In this document: positions 1 through 11,200 of the stretch, in pieces
Position numbering within the stretch: position 1 is the stretch's first letter
How the letters are laid out: each line of letters begins with the position of its first letter
Assembly (NCBI GenBank): GCA_945910005.1
Contig: OX246745.1
Location: 12,101,984-12,165,983 of the forward strand
DNA from: Isoperla grammatica
Lineage: Eukaryota; Arthropoda; Insecta; Plecoptera; Perlodidae
DNA length: 64,000 nucleotides
Direction of reading: 5' to 3'
The notes under the pieces: model-generated
Told to the model about the DNA's origin: nothing
The model's database searches: none
The model's input: only the letters and a program-made list of their open reading frames with translations
Made by a program: the position numbers and the translations under genes

Positions 1-807
1 TTGGTGTCGTAGTTAGAAGGGTGATAAAGCGTTGACTCCCACGGTTGAGATTATAAAGTAAAGCACAAGTTGGTGAGTTTAGTTATCGTCATGAATAGTG
101 CTCCGACTCCCAGTAAAACTCAACACAATAAGTAAAATTCAATCTTCTTATAAGTAGGTATAAGTTATCTTCATTTACAACTTGAATTCTTACAATCTTT
201 CCCCAAGTTTGCTCTTTTGTTCATAATTAAAATATAATTGTTTTTACGATAGCAATATCGTATAATGACAGACACGCTCGTTGTCGTTTGATAAGTGACA
301 TATCTGACAAGTAAACCTTATGTAGAAATAACAAGAAATTTAGTAAAATAAAAAATAAAAATGTGTGTTTAATATAACCTGATAAATAAATAATAATTCG
401 CTATCTTCGAGAAAGTAAAGCGGGAAAACTGTGCCACGACTTTCAACGAGCCAATATGAAAATATAACAGGTTGTACGGCATTCAAGTGACGACATTTTA
501 TTTTGAACCTGCTCCACAGCTTTGCTGTGGTTTCATACTGGAGACCAAACCACCCCACAGCCTATTATTCATACTTTTCACGTGCTTTCACTTCATAACC
601 TTTCCAATCAGTCTTCAAGTCAGTCAAAACTTTCCCGGGCTATATAGCACTTGACTTCTTACCCTCCGCCTTCCCAGCATCATTTATACTTGGTTGTCAA
701 CCTGCTAGGCACATTTCTCACTGGTAACTAAACGATGTTACCCGGCCGGGTTTTAGTTTCATGCACTCTCATTTACTATAGTCACACGCGACACTTTTCT
801 TGCGATC
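1..807. other. AT-rich intergenic sequence
   Basis: No coding exon, splice-bounded open frame or clear repeat was recognised. The short open frames here have no recognisable domain. Confidence 0.5.
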
Positions 808-1585
808 ACTGATCTTGATACTGTATTTATCATTACGTACAGTTCCTATCAAACATCTTGAAACACCAATTTTATATGGACTGAACTTGATACCGTATTT
901 ATCATTACGTGTTTCCTATCAAACATCTTGAAACATCAATTCTATATGGACTGATCTTGATACCGTATTTATCATTACGTGTTTCCTATCAAACATCTTG
1001 AAACATCAATTCTATATGGACTGAACTTGATACCGTATTTATCATTACGTGTTTCCTATCAAACATCTTGAAACATAAATTCTATATGGACTGAACTTGA
1101 TACCGTATTTATCATTACGTACAGTTCCTATCAAACATCTTGAAACACCAATTCTATATGGACTGATCTTGATACCGTATTTATCATGACGTGTTTACTA
1201 TCAAACATCTTGAAACATCAATTCTATATGGACTGATCTTGATACCGTATTTATCATGACGTGTTTCCTATAAAACATCTTGAAACACCAATTCTATATA
1301 AACTGATCTTGATACCATATTTATCATTACGTGGTTCCTATCAAACATCTTGAAACACCAATTCTATATGGACTGATCTTGATACCGTATTTATCATTAC
1401 GTGTTTCCTATCAAACATCTTGAAACACCAATTCTATATGGACTGATCTTGATACCATATTTATCATTACGTGGCTCCTATCAAACATCTTGAAACACCA
1501 ATTCTATATGGACTGATCTTGATACCGTATTTATCATTACGTGTTTCCTATCAAACATCTTGAAACACCGATTCTATATGGATTC
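808..1585. repeat. Tandem array, about 70-bp unit, 11 copies
   Basis: The unit is recognised by ctgatcttgataccgtattt followed by atcattacgtgtttcc and tatcaaacatcttgaaacac. Copies begin near 808, 881, 951, 1021, 1091 and so on. Most are 70 bp; those carrying the longer variant with acagtt are 2-3 bp longer. Units differ by a few substitutions. It does not encode a protein. Confidence 0.93.
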
Positions 1586-3577
1586 AATCTAGTTTACGGC
1601 TGCGTTATTCCAAATCCATATCTTACTAATTCACATTAATGATACTGTTTATTATTTCCAGGCTTGAAAATATTATCGTATAGTCAAATCAAATAATGGA
1701 ATTTAGATACAAAGAATGACATTTATAAGATTAATTAAACTTTTACTCAACAATCAAACAATATCCAGCATCGAATGTCTAACGAATAATATTAGTAATT
1801 AGTAGTACGACGCTCGTAGATGGGTAGATAGGCCTTGTATTATTAGTCTAGTAGTCGTTGTGGTATTTCTAAATCTCGCGATTGTAGTATAAAGTAATAC
1901 TAAAGTGTCTCGAAGCCTATTATTTATTCATTTGCCCCTGATTAGAATATAAGTCTCTGTCAGGATTTGCATTGTCAATATTGTCATCCTTAGCTTCCTT
2001 AGCCCCTTTAAGAGTTTTCTTTATACAAGTGCGCCTTTATTGCACAGCAGCAGGATTCACTCACTGTTTGGTACAATTAAAGAGAAAGTATGAAAATGAA
2101 AATATGAATACTTACATAATGAACGATTGGGTCCTAAAAAAACAATCAGCTATAGAAAATAATAGAGAGGAAACAAATTGCAGTTATTTATTTGTGTATT
2201 ACACATGTCAAAAATTGAAAGGCTATAGTTATCTAATAATGGACCATCAGTTGTTATGGATTTTTACTGACCCCCCACATACACACATACTTCACGAGGA
2301 TTAGATCATAACTTTATTACTGAATAGTGAATGACCATAATTAAATAAAACTATGTAATTATAAACAATTACCTTATACATTTCCACGCGCTTTTTATTG
2401 GATAATAATTAAAATATATTTTTTAATGACGATAGAGTAGTTTTGTGTCACCGCCATTGTTTTAACACGATGTGAAAAATAAATTTGAATACGTTAGTTT
2501 CATTCTCTACACTGGAGAAGTTCGAAAAAGTAAATTTTTATCGATTTAGTAAACTAATAAGTTATGTGTTCCTTTCCCGAAACTTAAATTAATGTTTCCC
2601 GACACAAGTATGCTTATGCTTACGAACAACCGCGTCCAATGGTACCAACTTAATTTTCTACTCCTCTACTTCTTCACCATTTAGCTGAAACAGATCAATT
2701 AGAGATAATTTAGGACCTCTGGCTGTTTACCTGGAAATTCTTAACACAGCTTACTTAACTAATGCGGCTTGTGCACTAATGTGCGGAAGACCGCCTTTAC
2801 GTTAAGGAATGCCAAGAGTTGGTTGATATTCCTTGAATCAGCGTGCATGAAAAGGGAAATAGATAGAATCTGAGGTCGATGTGATACTAGTTTATTTGAG
2901 ACTAGCATAGTCCTTGGATGGTGATTTTACGACTCAACGTATTATTTTGTTGAATATATGACGTACAATCTCGGTCAAAACGGGCTTTAACTTGTTTTAG
3001 GGACGCAATCTAAATTATGATTATTTCCATGTTATTCTTAGGACTTGCATACTACATATAATCTCTCCACGCTGTTTTGTAAAGAAAACTAATTTCGACT
3101 GTAATTCCGTTCATGTTATCATTAGATGGAAATGCCAAATTGACGTTCTATCCCGAATGTAAATCATGAAAAAAAATTAACTCGCAGCTCCATTTCCATG
3201 GAAGATTAGTTCCTCGGAAACAACTGCTCTCCTCCCCTTCCGTGTTCGCTTCGAGTGCAGCAATAAAATGTGCATTTATCCTTCCGTTTGGTTTTATTTC
3301 AGACGTTTTGCCTCATTTGCTGGAGCTTTCTTTGTCCTTCAGGAATAGATTACAAAGTGCTTCGTTTGCAGTTCTCCGACTGTGATAACAAATATTACGT
3401 ACGCTAATATTATTCATCTACATAAATTTACTTCTTTCTTGTTTAGAGAAACTTTAATTCGATTTAACGGTTAAATTATCTTCGGTTTTTATCTTGTTAA
3501 AGAAGTTCGCCCTTTAGTATTTATTTCGCATTCAAAATGTGGCCGTTTCTTTCGATGAGAATTAACTACTAAAATAG
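1586..3577. other. AT-rich intergenic sequence
   Basis: Nothing supportable was found: no exon with good splice sites, no duplicated block and no structured RNA recognised. The open frame at 1972-2304 on the plus strand has no domain and lies in plain AT-rich sequence. Confidence 0.5.
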
Positions 3578-3765
3578 TTAAATAAATAAATAAATAAATA
3601 AATTCACATTTAGAGTCTACCCACTCAGTAACTAAACTGATTTGCAGTGGGGGACTTTAATTTAAAGTGACTAAACCAACCCTGTAGGCTTCGAACACCA
3701 TCGACGAGTGAGCGATAACCAATCAAAGATCGATATTTCAATATACTTCACGCACACTCCACGCC
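3578..3765 (+). repeat. Dispersed repeat, copy 1 (inverted partner at 40195-40385)
   Basis: An (AAAT)n run is followed by acatttagagtctacccact, then a block containing gggggactttaatttaaagt and accatcgacgagtgagcgat. The same order appears reverse-complemented at 40195-40385. The matching 5' end is the simple repeat, as in SINE or MITE copies. No coding potential. Confidence 0.8.
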
Positions 3766-4044
3766 TAGCGCGATAAGTACAATAAAGTGAGCATAATTTT
3801 GGAAGTGCCCAAAAATGCTGATTAAAACTGCATTTTCGTGCAAGACTATAAAGCAATAATATTAGGTTCGCTTACCTACAGAATTCGAAGCAGCATCGTT
3901 ATGGACCGTCGTTCCGCGTCTCATCCTCATTAGTATTGAACGGCTTAATAATTATAGAAGTCGAGGAAGAATACAAATTTGGTGTATTTTGAAGGAAAAC
4001 TTCGTACAATAATAATTAGTTAATCCAGAATTACAATTGCCTTA

Positions 4045-4333
4045 AGGGCCGTTTACATAAATGACTAGTGATTAGTGTCGAGCCTCCATAATTAAGCCAC
4101 AGGCTTCTGCCATTGGCTATGAGTGAGAATACTGCGCTCTGATTGGCTGTGACTAACGTTTGTCTTGACTTGACCAAGGAATTGAAATATGTTCAATTCC
4201 CTAGTCAAGTCAAGAGAAACCTTAGTCACAGCCAATCAGAGCGCAGTATTCTCCCTCCCAGCCAATGAAAGAAGCCTGTGGCTTAGTCACGGGGGTTAGT
4301 CAATAATCACTGGTCATTTGTGTAAACCCCGCT
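4045..4333. mobile_element. Foldback MITE with TTA target duplication
   Basis: The left half (agggccgtttacataaatga, gagaatactgcgctctgatt) is the reverse complement of the right half (aatcagagcgcagtattctc, catttgtgtaaaccccgct), so most of the 289-bp element folds back. TTA flanks it at 4042-4044 and 4334-4336. TTA duplications are typical of PIF/Harbinger-type MITEs. It is non-coding. Confidence 0.85.
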
Positions 4334-4493
4334 TTATAGGTTAAGATTGTATTAAGTTGGCCCCGCCGCCATTATTAATTAATAACCTTATTGTGGAAGT
4401 GGTGCAAAAATTGAAATTGACGGTGTACCATATTTGATATATCTTTAGGGGAGGAGATGGAGGGGTGGAAGGGGTGGGGGACAACTCAATCGA

Positions 4494-4693
4494 NNNNNNN
4501 NNNNNNNNNNNNNNNNNNNNNNNNNNNNNNNNNNNNNNNNNNNNNNNNNNNNNNNNNNNNNNNNNNNNNNNNNNNNNNNNNNNNNNNNNNNNNNNNNNNN
4601 NNNNNNNNNNNNNNNNNNNNNNNNNNNNNNNNNNNNNNNNNNNNNNNNNNNNNNNNNNNNNNNNNNNNNNNNNNNNNNNNNNNNNNNNNNNNN
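4494..4693. other. Assembly gap (200 N)
   Basis: Exactly 200 undetermined bases. The flank on the right begins the arm of a large inverted repeat, so the gap probably reflects assembly trouble in the repeat. Its true length is unknown. Confidence 0.99.
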
Positions 4694-4926
4694 CCAAACT
4701 CAAATTTTGGAATATGGTTGATTAAGCTTGCCATAATTGAAAAACAAATCTTACATGACCTCACTTGTAAAAATTATCTGATAATGTGACCTTTTACCTT
4801 TCGCTACTATTATGTGTTATATTCAAAGAAATGTATCGTGTTACCACTCATTTTGTCACAAAGTATCCCTAGAAGAAGAATTAAGAGTCCAAATGTGTTT
4901 TTGATAAAGAGGGCCAGATCAATCCG

Positions 4927-4939
4927 TGACCTTTGACCT
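4927..4939 (-). promoter_or_regulatory. DR1 nuclear-receptor motif
   Basis: TGACCTTTGACCT is the reverse of AGGTCAAAGGTCA, a perfect direct repeat with one-base spacing. HNF4 and RXR/USP dimers bind this type of site. It lies in the left arm of the inverted-repeat element; function is untested. Confidence 0.4.
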
Positions 4940-6280
4940 GTGAACTAGGCATTATGACTCAGATTACCTTAATTATTCGAGGTTTTGTGATAGAAGCGTT
5001 AATTTTGGCTCAAACACTAAAGAAAATATTTTGGTCAAATTATCAAGAGCAGGCTTTAGAAAGTCCGCTTGTTTTTGGAAGAAGGGGGGGGGGGGGGGGA
5101 ACAAGGGTGGGGTTTAACATTGGGGGTGAAGGTGAAGGGAACAAAAAGAAAATGATATACCACTGAATATAATCATAAAAAACTCAAATTTTGGAATAGT
5201 TGATTCTTAAAATTTGCATAAATAAAAAACAAATCATACTTGACCCAAATCCTATAGTTGAACTCACTTGTAAATATTATCTGATTATACGACCGATATA
5301 ATTGTGTGATTCGATACAATTGTGTGTTATATTGAAAGAAATGTATCGTGTGATCACTTATTTTGTCACAAGGTATCCCTAGAATAAGAATCAAGAGTTG
5401 AAATGTGGTTTTCAATGCCTTAGACATGATTATTTCATGACCTTTAACCTACGAACAAGGAATTATGACTCGGGTGACCTTAGTTAGTCGAGGTTTTGTG
5501 ATAGAAAAGTTAATTATAGCTCAAATGATGATATTTGGGGTTTCACGTCCGATATTTTGCAACGAGCCTAATCGAGACAATGAGTGGGGTTATTATGAAT
5601 ATGAAAAAAAGCCACATGTTATCCATGCCCAAGCCAGGATTCGAACCTGGAACGCAGAGTGTGAGGGTGTGAGAGAGCACAGACAGAGAGTGTGGGAGGG
5701 CAAGGGACAGGGTGGGGGGACTGGTGGGGCGTTTGGATCGCCCTCTTTGCGGGCACCGGTCACTCGAGGAGGGATCATTTATTCCCCTCTCCCCCCCCCC
5801 CCCCCCCCCCCACACTTGATTTTGTATGCCTCCTCTTGGCAAATTGATCAGAATATTATCTGAAGTGTTTGAGCCGAAACCCACGCTTCTATCACAAAAC
5901 CCGAATAATTAAGGTAACCTAGGCCATAATGTCTAGTTCACAAGTCAAAGGTCACATAATCAGATAATGTTCACAAGTGAGGTCAAGTATGTTTTGTTTC
6001 TTAGTTATGCAAAATTTAAGAAATCACTATTCCAAAATTGAGTTTGATATTATACTCAGTGGCGTATCACTTTATTTTTGTTCCCTTCATCCCCACCCTA
6101 TTTGACCTCCCCCTCCCAACCCCCCCCCCCCCCCCCCCCCGTCCTAAACCAGCGGACTTTTTAAAGCCTCCTCTTGATAATTTGATCAAAATATTTTCTT
6201 TAGTGTTTGAGCCAAAATAAACGCTTCTATCACAAAACCTCGAATAATTAAGGTAATCCGAGGCTTATTGCCTAGTTCGC

Positions 6281-6293
6281 AGGTCAAAGGTCA
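6281..6293 (+). promoter_or_regulatory. DR1 nuclear-receptor motif
   Basis: Perfect AGGTCAAAGGTCA in the right arm, the counterpart of the site at 4927. It may be ancestral to the element and not a working site. Confidence 0.4.
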
Positions 6294-6422
6294 CGGAATG
6301 ATCTGGCTCTCTTCATCGAAAACACATTTGGACTCTTAGTTCTTCTTCTAGGGATACTTTGTGGCAAAATGAGTAGTCACACGATACATTTCTTTCAATA
6401 TAACACATATAATAGTAGCAAA

Positions 6423-6435
6423 AGGTCAAAGGTCA
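6423..6435 (+). promoter_or_regulatory. DR1 nuclear-receptor motif
   Basis: A second perfect AGGTCAAAGGTCA in the right arm, 142 bp from the first. Degenerate versions occur at 5942 and, reversed, near 5439 and 4790. Confidence 0.4.
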
Positions 6436-6545
6436 CATTATCAGATAATTTTTACAAGTGAGGTCATGTACGAGTTTTTTTCAATTATGACAAGTTTAAG
6501 CAACCATATTCCAAAATTTGAGTTTGGTATTATTTAATTCCGTGG

Positions 6546-7026
6546 CGTATGATCCCCCCCCCCCAAATTTTTGATCCTCCCTACCCCCCAAACCAGTGGA
6601 CTTTTTTCAGACCTCATCTTGACAAGTTGATCTGAATATTATTATGAGTGCTTGTTTCAAAATTCCGCTTCTTTCACAAAACCCCTAATTGTTATGAAAT
6701 TCGACTCTTATCCGCTGCACTATAAGAACAAGTCTTCGGGGGGTCTTCAGGTTTACCATTGTATTAGTAAATTTCAATTATTAATCATCTTATGGATGTT
6801 CCCTTTCATTGGCACACTATCAGAAACTAGAGTATATTGCAATTTTGAAAATGAATTTATCGCATTTATTTCTTTTATTTATATTTTATTTATTATTTAC
6901 GTATTTATTTTTGTATCGTTATCTATCTATTTATTTATTTATTTATTTATATTTTTGTGTATTGATAGACTTATAAGTAAAACTTTATATTCTCTTTTTT
7001 TTAATTTTCTGAGTTGGTATCATCAT
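6546..7026. other. Non-coding sequence with C tract and TTTA-rich run
   Basis: It contains a C run at about 6556 and an (ATTT)n-like stretch near 6870-6960. No gene or other repeat was recognised. Confidence 0.5.
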
Positions 7027-7124
7027 TAGGGCCATGCACAGTGGTTGTAATCTTTGCGAACCTGAACTAAGAAAGAACCTAGGCTGACGTAGTATAAATA
7101 CCCAGAATCAAAAACGATTGAACC

Positions 7125-7745
7125 GACCCATTCATGCAATACAATTCTAATAATTCTAAAGCTGCCGTTGCTGTAGACCGTTGGGAGCGACGGGTCAGCT
7201 GCGTTACGTGCGTTGCTCGCGTCGAAGTGTTTGCCGTAGCGCGATCTTTGGTAGGCGTAGCGCGAGCCGCGAAACAACATGACACATGTTATACATTTCC
7301 ATAACATAAATGTATCTGTTATGGAAGACTGTAATCTAGCTGTTTACAAATACAATTTCGCTATATAGCAAAGACAAATTGCGGCTCTTGTTTACCTCGA
7401 AATGAGGAAGAAAAAATGTTGTTTGTAGGTTATAGATTTCGTCGTCGATCAAAACACAGGAAATATACAAGTTTTGCATTGTTGCATGGGTTCGTTTCTA
7501 ATCTAATCTTATTTGTTTATTGGCCATGATTTGAGCTTTTCCGGTCTAGTTACACAGCATTTATATTATATTACACACCACTACCAACGCCGTGCTGACG
7601 TCGCTAACGCGGCTGAAACGCCAAACTCGCAATCAGATTTGTCGACGCGCCTGACGCGTCTAACGCGTCGCTCCCAACGCTCTTCAGTAACGGCAGCTTT
7701 ATGCTGAAGTATAAATCGCACGAATGAATACGAGGCAGTTTGAAC
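7125..7745. mobile_element. CpG-rich foldback element
   Basis: Left arm aaagctgccgttgctgtaga plus ccgttgggagcgacgggt (7159-7200) matches, reverse-complemented, acgcgtcgctcccaacgctc plus agtaacggcagcttta (7663-7703). The arms are rich in gacgcg/aacgcg motifs, unlike the AT-rich surroundings. Outer limits are uncertain. The long minus-strand frames in it are palindrome-driven and are not called as genes. Confidence 0.6.
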
Positions 7746-7858
7746 CATTTCCGTATCGACCCGCACAATTTGAGGTTAGTCATGTCATGTCATAGTTCCT
7801 GCGACATTTCATAAGTTACAACTGTACAAAATAGTGATAAAATAAATATAACACTTAC

Positions 7859-7961
7859 CTGATGTTGCGTGGGTCAGCGTTATGTGTACTTGAACGTTTG
7901 CTTTTGCGTTATCAACAATGTCACAATACGAACACTTGTATAGAGTTGTTGCAGTCGCCAT
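7859..7961 (-). CDS. Orphan first coding exon with a C2H2 zinc finger
   Basis: It starts ATGGCG in a good context (AAAGATGG) and reads MATATTLYKCSYCDIVDNAK then ANVQVHITLTHATS. It ends at a strong donor, TCAG|gtaagt, in phase 1. Cys and His spacing is C-x2-C-x12-H-x4-H, the classical C2H2 pattern. No second exon could be found downstream (7858-1), so the gene is either disrupted, a transposon relic, or has exons I could not recognise. Function unknown. Confidence 0.5.
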
Positions 7962-8099
7962 CTTTACAATGATTATCACGTGACATACCTGGGAGGTCTG
8001 TTCCCACAATCTGAGTAGTATCCCGAGAGAGATCTGATGCTTGTGAAGAAAGATACGAAGCGACCCGAGCTAAAAATAATTTTTCGAAAGAATCCCTTT

Positions 8100-8265
8100 T
8101 ATAGGAACCTCACCTTATAGGGTGCATTCACCTTTACGACTGAGGAAAACCTCGGAAAAATTCCTCAGTCAGAACTGCCGGTGGCCGGAATCGAACCGGC
8201 GACCTCCCGAAATAGTCTCGCTTCATACCGCTGAGGTCCACCTCTATCGGTGACCCGAGCTAGCT
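8100..8265 (-). mobile_element. tRNA-derived SINE
   Basis: On the minus strand it begins with a tRNA-like head: A-box region tggacctcagcggtatgaag, then B box ggttcgattcc. The body is ctgactgaggaatttttccg followed by aggttttcctcagtcgtaaa. The cloverleaf is not conserved, so it is not a tRNA gene. Confidence 0.7.
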
Positions 8266-8394
8266 CAGATCGCCCAAGATGTATTTGGAGAACACAGCCT
8301 CAGTACTCTCCATTTCTACTTGTAATGAATAATGTAATCTTGAGTCAAATGATGCAAGTTGTGTATTAATAAATGTTGCGTTGCTTCTGTTTCA

Positions 8395-8755
8395 GGTTGA
8401 TGTAAATGTTGCTCTTACCTTGCTTGCTACTGTCAAGATGTTGTATCTCAGCCTTCTGGACTCAATGACCTCGCCTGTAGCACCAATCAAATGCTGCTGT
8501 ACCAAGTACCACTCACTTCCTCATCGGCCTGGAGATGCAACGCCAAAATCAACCTCTTCCGTGTTATTATTCAAGCCGAGCATCCCTGAACCGAGTGGGA
8601 TTATTTTTTTCAGAGTACTTGTTCAACTCATGATGTTGTGTTAATTTATTTTACTTGGATCTTTGTCTAAATCGAGTTGTTGCTGTTGTTTGTATCTAGT
8701 TTTTGAAGCCAACTACTGAGGAGAGAATGTACTTGTTTTTTTACTTAAATAAATT
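8395..8755 (+). other. Possible terminal exon or 3' UTR
   Basis: A good acceptor (cttctgtttcag|GTTG) is followed by sequence with one short open frame and, at about 8748, an AATAAA signal. The frame (MLYLSLLDSMTSPVAPIKCC...) shows no domain. It could be the last exon of a non-coding RNA or chance. Confidence 0.25.
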
Positions 8756-8834
8756 GCATTTGAATTGATTCCTTGTATTATTATGTTTGCAACTTTTCCT
8801 ATTCATTCATAATAGGCGGTAAAGCATATGTGTT

Positions 8835-9640
8835 ATGTGACCTCTTTGCATTTCCTACATCCCTGATACAGATTTCCACAAAACTGCTCGAAATTAGCGT
8901 CTAGTGGCTGTCACAGCAGCGGTGCGAATCTAGCTCCTGATGTATCGACGCTACCTTCCCAGTGCTACTGTCGAACTACCTCTTTGCAACTCCTACATCC
9001 CTGATACAGAGTCCCACAAAACGCTCGAAAATTGGCAGTCACAGCAGCTGTGCGAGCATCGGGAAGGTAGCGTCGATACATCAGGAGCTATCGACGCTAC
9101 CTTCCCGATGCTACTGTCGAATGACCTCTTTGCATTTCCTACATCCCTGATACAGATTTCCACAAAACTCTCGAAATTGGCGTCTAGTGGCTGTCACAGT
9201 AGCGGTGCGAATCTAGCTCCTGATGTATCGACGCTACCTTCCCAGTGCTACTGTCGAACGACCTCTTTGCAACTCCTACATCCCTGATACAAAGTCCCAC
9301 AAAACAGCTCGAAAATTGGCAGTCACAGCAGCGGTGCGAGCACTGGGAAGGTAGCGTCGATACATCACGAACTATCGACGCTACCTTCCCGATGCTACTG
9401 TCGAACGACCTCTTTGCAACTCCTACATCCCTGATACAAAGTCCCACAAAACAGCTCGAAAATTGGCAGTCACAGCAGCGGTGCGAGCACTGGGAAGGTA
9501 GCGTCGATACATCACGAACTATCGACGCTACCTTCCCGATGCTACTGTCGAACGACCTCTTTGCAACTCCTACATCCCTGATACAGAGTCCCACAAAACC
9601 GAAAATGACGGTTCCCACAGCAGCGGTGTGAAACTATCGC
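8835..9640. repeat. 147-bp tandem array with internal palindromes
   Basis: About five units share acctctttgcaactcctaca, tccctgatacagagtcccac, cacagcagcggtgcgagcac and a palindrome of gggaaggtagcgtcgata against tatcgacgctaccttccc. The last two full units start at 9371 and 9518, exactly 147 bp apart. Because 147 is a multiple of three, open frames run through on both strands; these are artefacts. Confidence 0.9.
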
Positions 9641-10141
9641 CGTGACCACCCGTGACGTAACGACGCTAGCTTCACAGTGCTACCAGTGCATTCTATCGGT
9701 GGTCACGCGAACTCTTTGCGCGACTTACAGCACAGTACTATATCGACTGAGCGTGAATCTTTACAAAATAACTCTGTTCCATAAATAAAATAGCTTGAAA
9801 CTTGACATTTAATACCTGCGACAGTGCAGTACATCTTCCTCAGGATGAGAGGTTGGTATTTTTGTGGAATTGAATTGTTTTGAGGCTCAGAAGGGGAAAA
9901 CGAAACAATCTAATTTGAAATATTTCAATCCATCATTTTTCTCTGTATTTGTATCACTGTTGAACATATAATTTCCGGAGAAAATAAATCGTATTTCACC
10001 GGGACCCAAACACAACACGAATTAACACACCTTGCACTTTATAAAAAACATATTTTGTATTATCACACACACAACATACGGTAACAGTTTATTTGTTTAA
10101 AAACAATAAATTAAGACAGTAAGTAATTGGTTTATAAATTC
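9641..10141. other. Intergenic, includes likely 3' UTR of the exon at 10142
   Basis: The part from about 10010 to 10141 would be the 3' UTR of the minus-strand exon next to it, with AATAAA read on the minus strand near 10095. The rest has nothing recognised. Confidence 0.4.
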
Positions 10142-10229
10142 TATGCAACTTCTTGGCACACTTTGCCGTTTTCTTTCCTCTGCTTGACCAGTTCTACCAG
10201 CTGCTTGTAACGGATCATGCATTCCTCCT
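10142..10229 (-). CDS. Terminal exon of an unidentified gene
   Basis: A good acceptor (ggtttcag|GAGG) opens a frame reading EECMIRYKQLVELVKQRKEN then GKVCQEVA and a TAG stop, with a minus-strand AATAAA about 50 bp later. The piece is highly charged and predicted helical, as in coiled-coil tails. I do not recognise the protein. Upstream partner exons were not found; its phase does not fit the Dscam2 tail or the pumilio fragment. Confidence 0.45.
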
Positions 10230-10324
10230 GAAACCAGACAGTTTATTAATTAAAGCATCAACTTAGAATAGGGGTGTTTATGAATCACTGTCACACGCTA
10301 CGCGCTCATACTGCACCATCTCCT

Positions 10325-10492
10325 CATCCCCTCATAATTAATATATTATTATAATTATTTCATTGTATTATTTCATATTTCTTTACATCTATTCATAACG
10401 TATTTTAGTTCCTCATAATTAATATATTATTATAATTATTTCATTGTATTATTTCATATTTCTTTATATCTATTCATAATGTATTTTGTATC
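10325..10492. repeat. Two-copy tandem duplication, about 86 bp
   Basis: cctcataattaatatattat with ttcattgtattatttcatat occurs twice, near 10325 and 10412. It precedes a stretch (10493-10667) with ggctgaagagagcctccgca and AATAAA-like ends that may be a retroelement 3' end. Confidence 0.7.
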
Positions 10493-10710
10493 AGTGGTGT
10501 GTTACAAATAGTTTGTACCTATTTTGTATATTGTACTTTATAATTGTACTTAATGGTTTGTAATTTTTGTTTGTATTTCAAGTGTAACTAACTGTACGGC
10601 TGAAGAGAGCCTCCGCACAGACGGTGGCTCTGCAATAGCCCATACATTAAATAAATACTATTAAATAAACTACATCCATAAGATGCTAAATATGTAGGTT
10701 TCACATAGCA

Positions 10711-11200
10711 CTTCTATGTATATCTGCAATACAGTGCAAGGCATCTGCTAGTGCTTACTACACCGATAGAGGAGGCTCAGCGGTATAATACAGGTGTGTA
10801 GCGCTTCTATGTATATCTGCAATACAGTGCAAGGCATCTGCTAGTGCTTACTACACCGATAGAGGAGGCTCACCGGTATAATACAGGTGTGTAGCGCTTC
10901 TATGTATATCTGCAATACAGTGCAAGGCATCTGCTAGTGCTTACTACACCGATAGAGGAGGCTCACCGGTATAATACAGGTGTGTAGCGCTTCTATGTAT
11001 ATCTGCAATACAGTGCAAGGCATCTGCTAGTGCTTACTACACCGATATAGGAGGCTCAGCGGTAACACGTGAAGATCTCCAGTTTGATACTGGTCACCTG
11101 CAATAATGACTGAAGGTTTCGCTCAGCCACAAGGTGAACGCTGGGCTAGATTCCTACTAACATCCTTCGGATATTCCTTCCTAACTCCTTCCTAACAAAT
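10711..11200 (+). mobile_element. SINE whose head region is tandemly repeated (93 bp x 4)
   Basis: cttctatgtatatctgcaat starts at 10711, 10804, 10897 and 10990. Each unit also contains ctacaccgatagaggaggct and the A-box-like cagcggta, the same head seen in the SINE at 8100-8265. The last unit runs on into a decayed B box (gtttgatactgg) and a SINE-like body ending near 11200. Confidence 0.65.

Larger units (their letters stand above)
4694..6545. mobile_element. Large inverted-repeat element with nested arms and G/C homopolymers
   Basis: The left arm (about 4694-5060: gaaatgtatcgtgttaccac, acaaagtatccctagaagaa, cttaattattcgaggttttg) returns reverse-complemented at about 6180-6545. A second, diverged pair sits inside it (about 5180-5530 and 5845-6060). 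Long G or C runs occur at 5086-5099, 5792-5810 and 6120-6140. A tRNA-like B-box fragment (ccaggattcgaacctgg) lies near 5634. The arms carry AGGTCAAAGGTCA motifs. No transposase frame is visible, so it looks like a non-autonomous foldback. Confidence 0.8.

Noticed and set aside
4341..4789. Open frames of 86-120 codons around position 4500
   Set aside because: Most of each frame is undetermined sequence (N).
5620..5665. tRNA gene (also at 8161-8262, 16095-16190, 42290-42365, 45048-45135, 49480-49570)
   Set aside because: B-box-like sequence is present but acceptor and anticodon stems do not pair; best explained as SINE heads or fragments.
9184..9631. Overlapping 128-144 codon frames on both strands
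   Set aside because: They are produced by the 147-bp tandem repeat, a multiple of three with palindromes, and show no domain.
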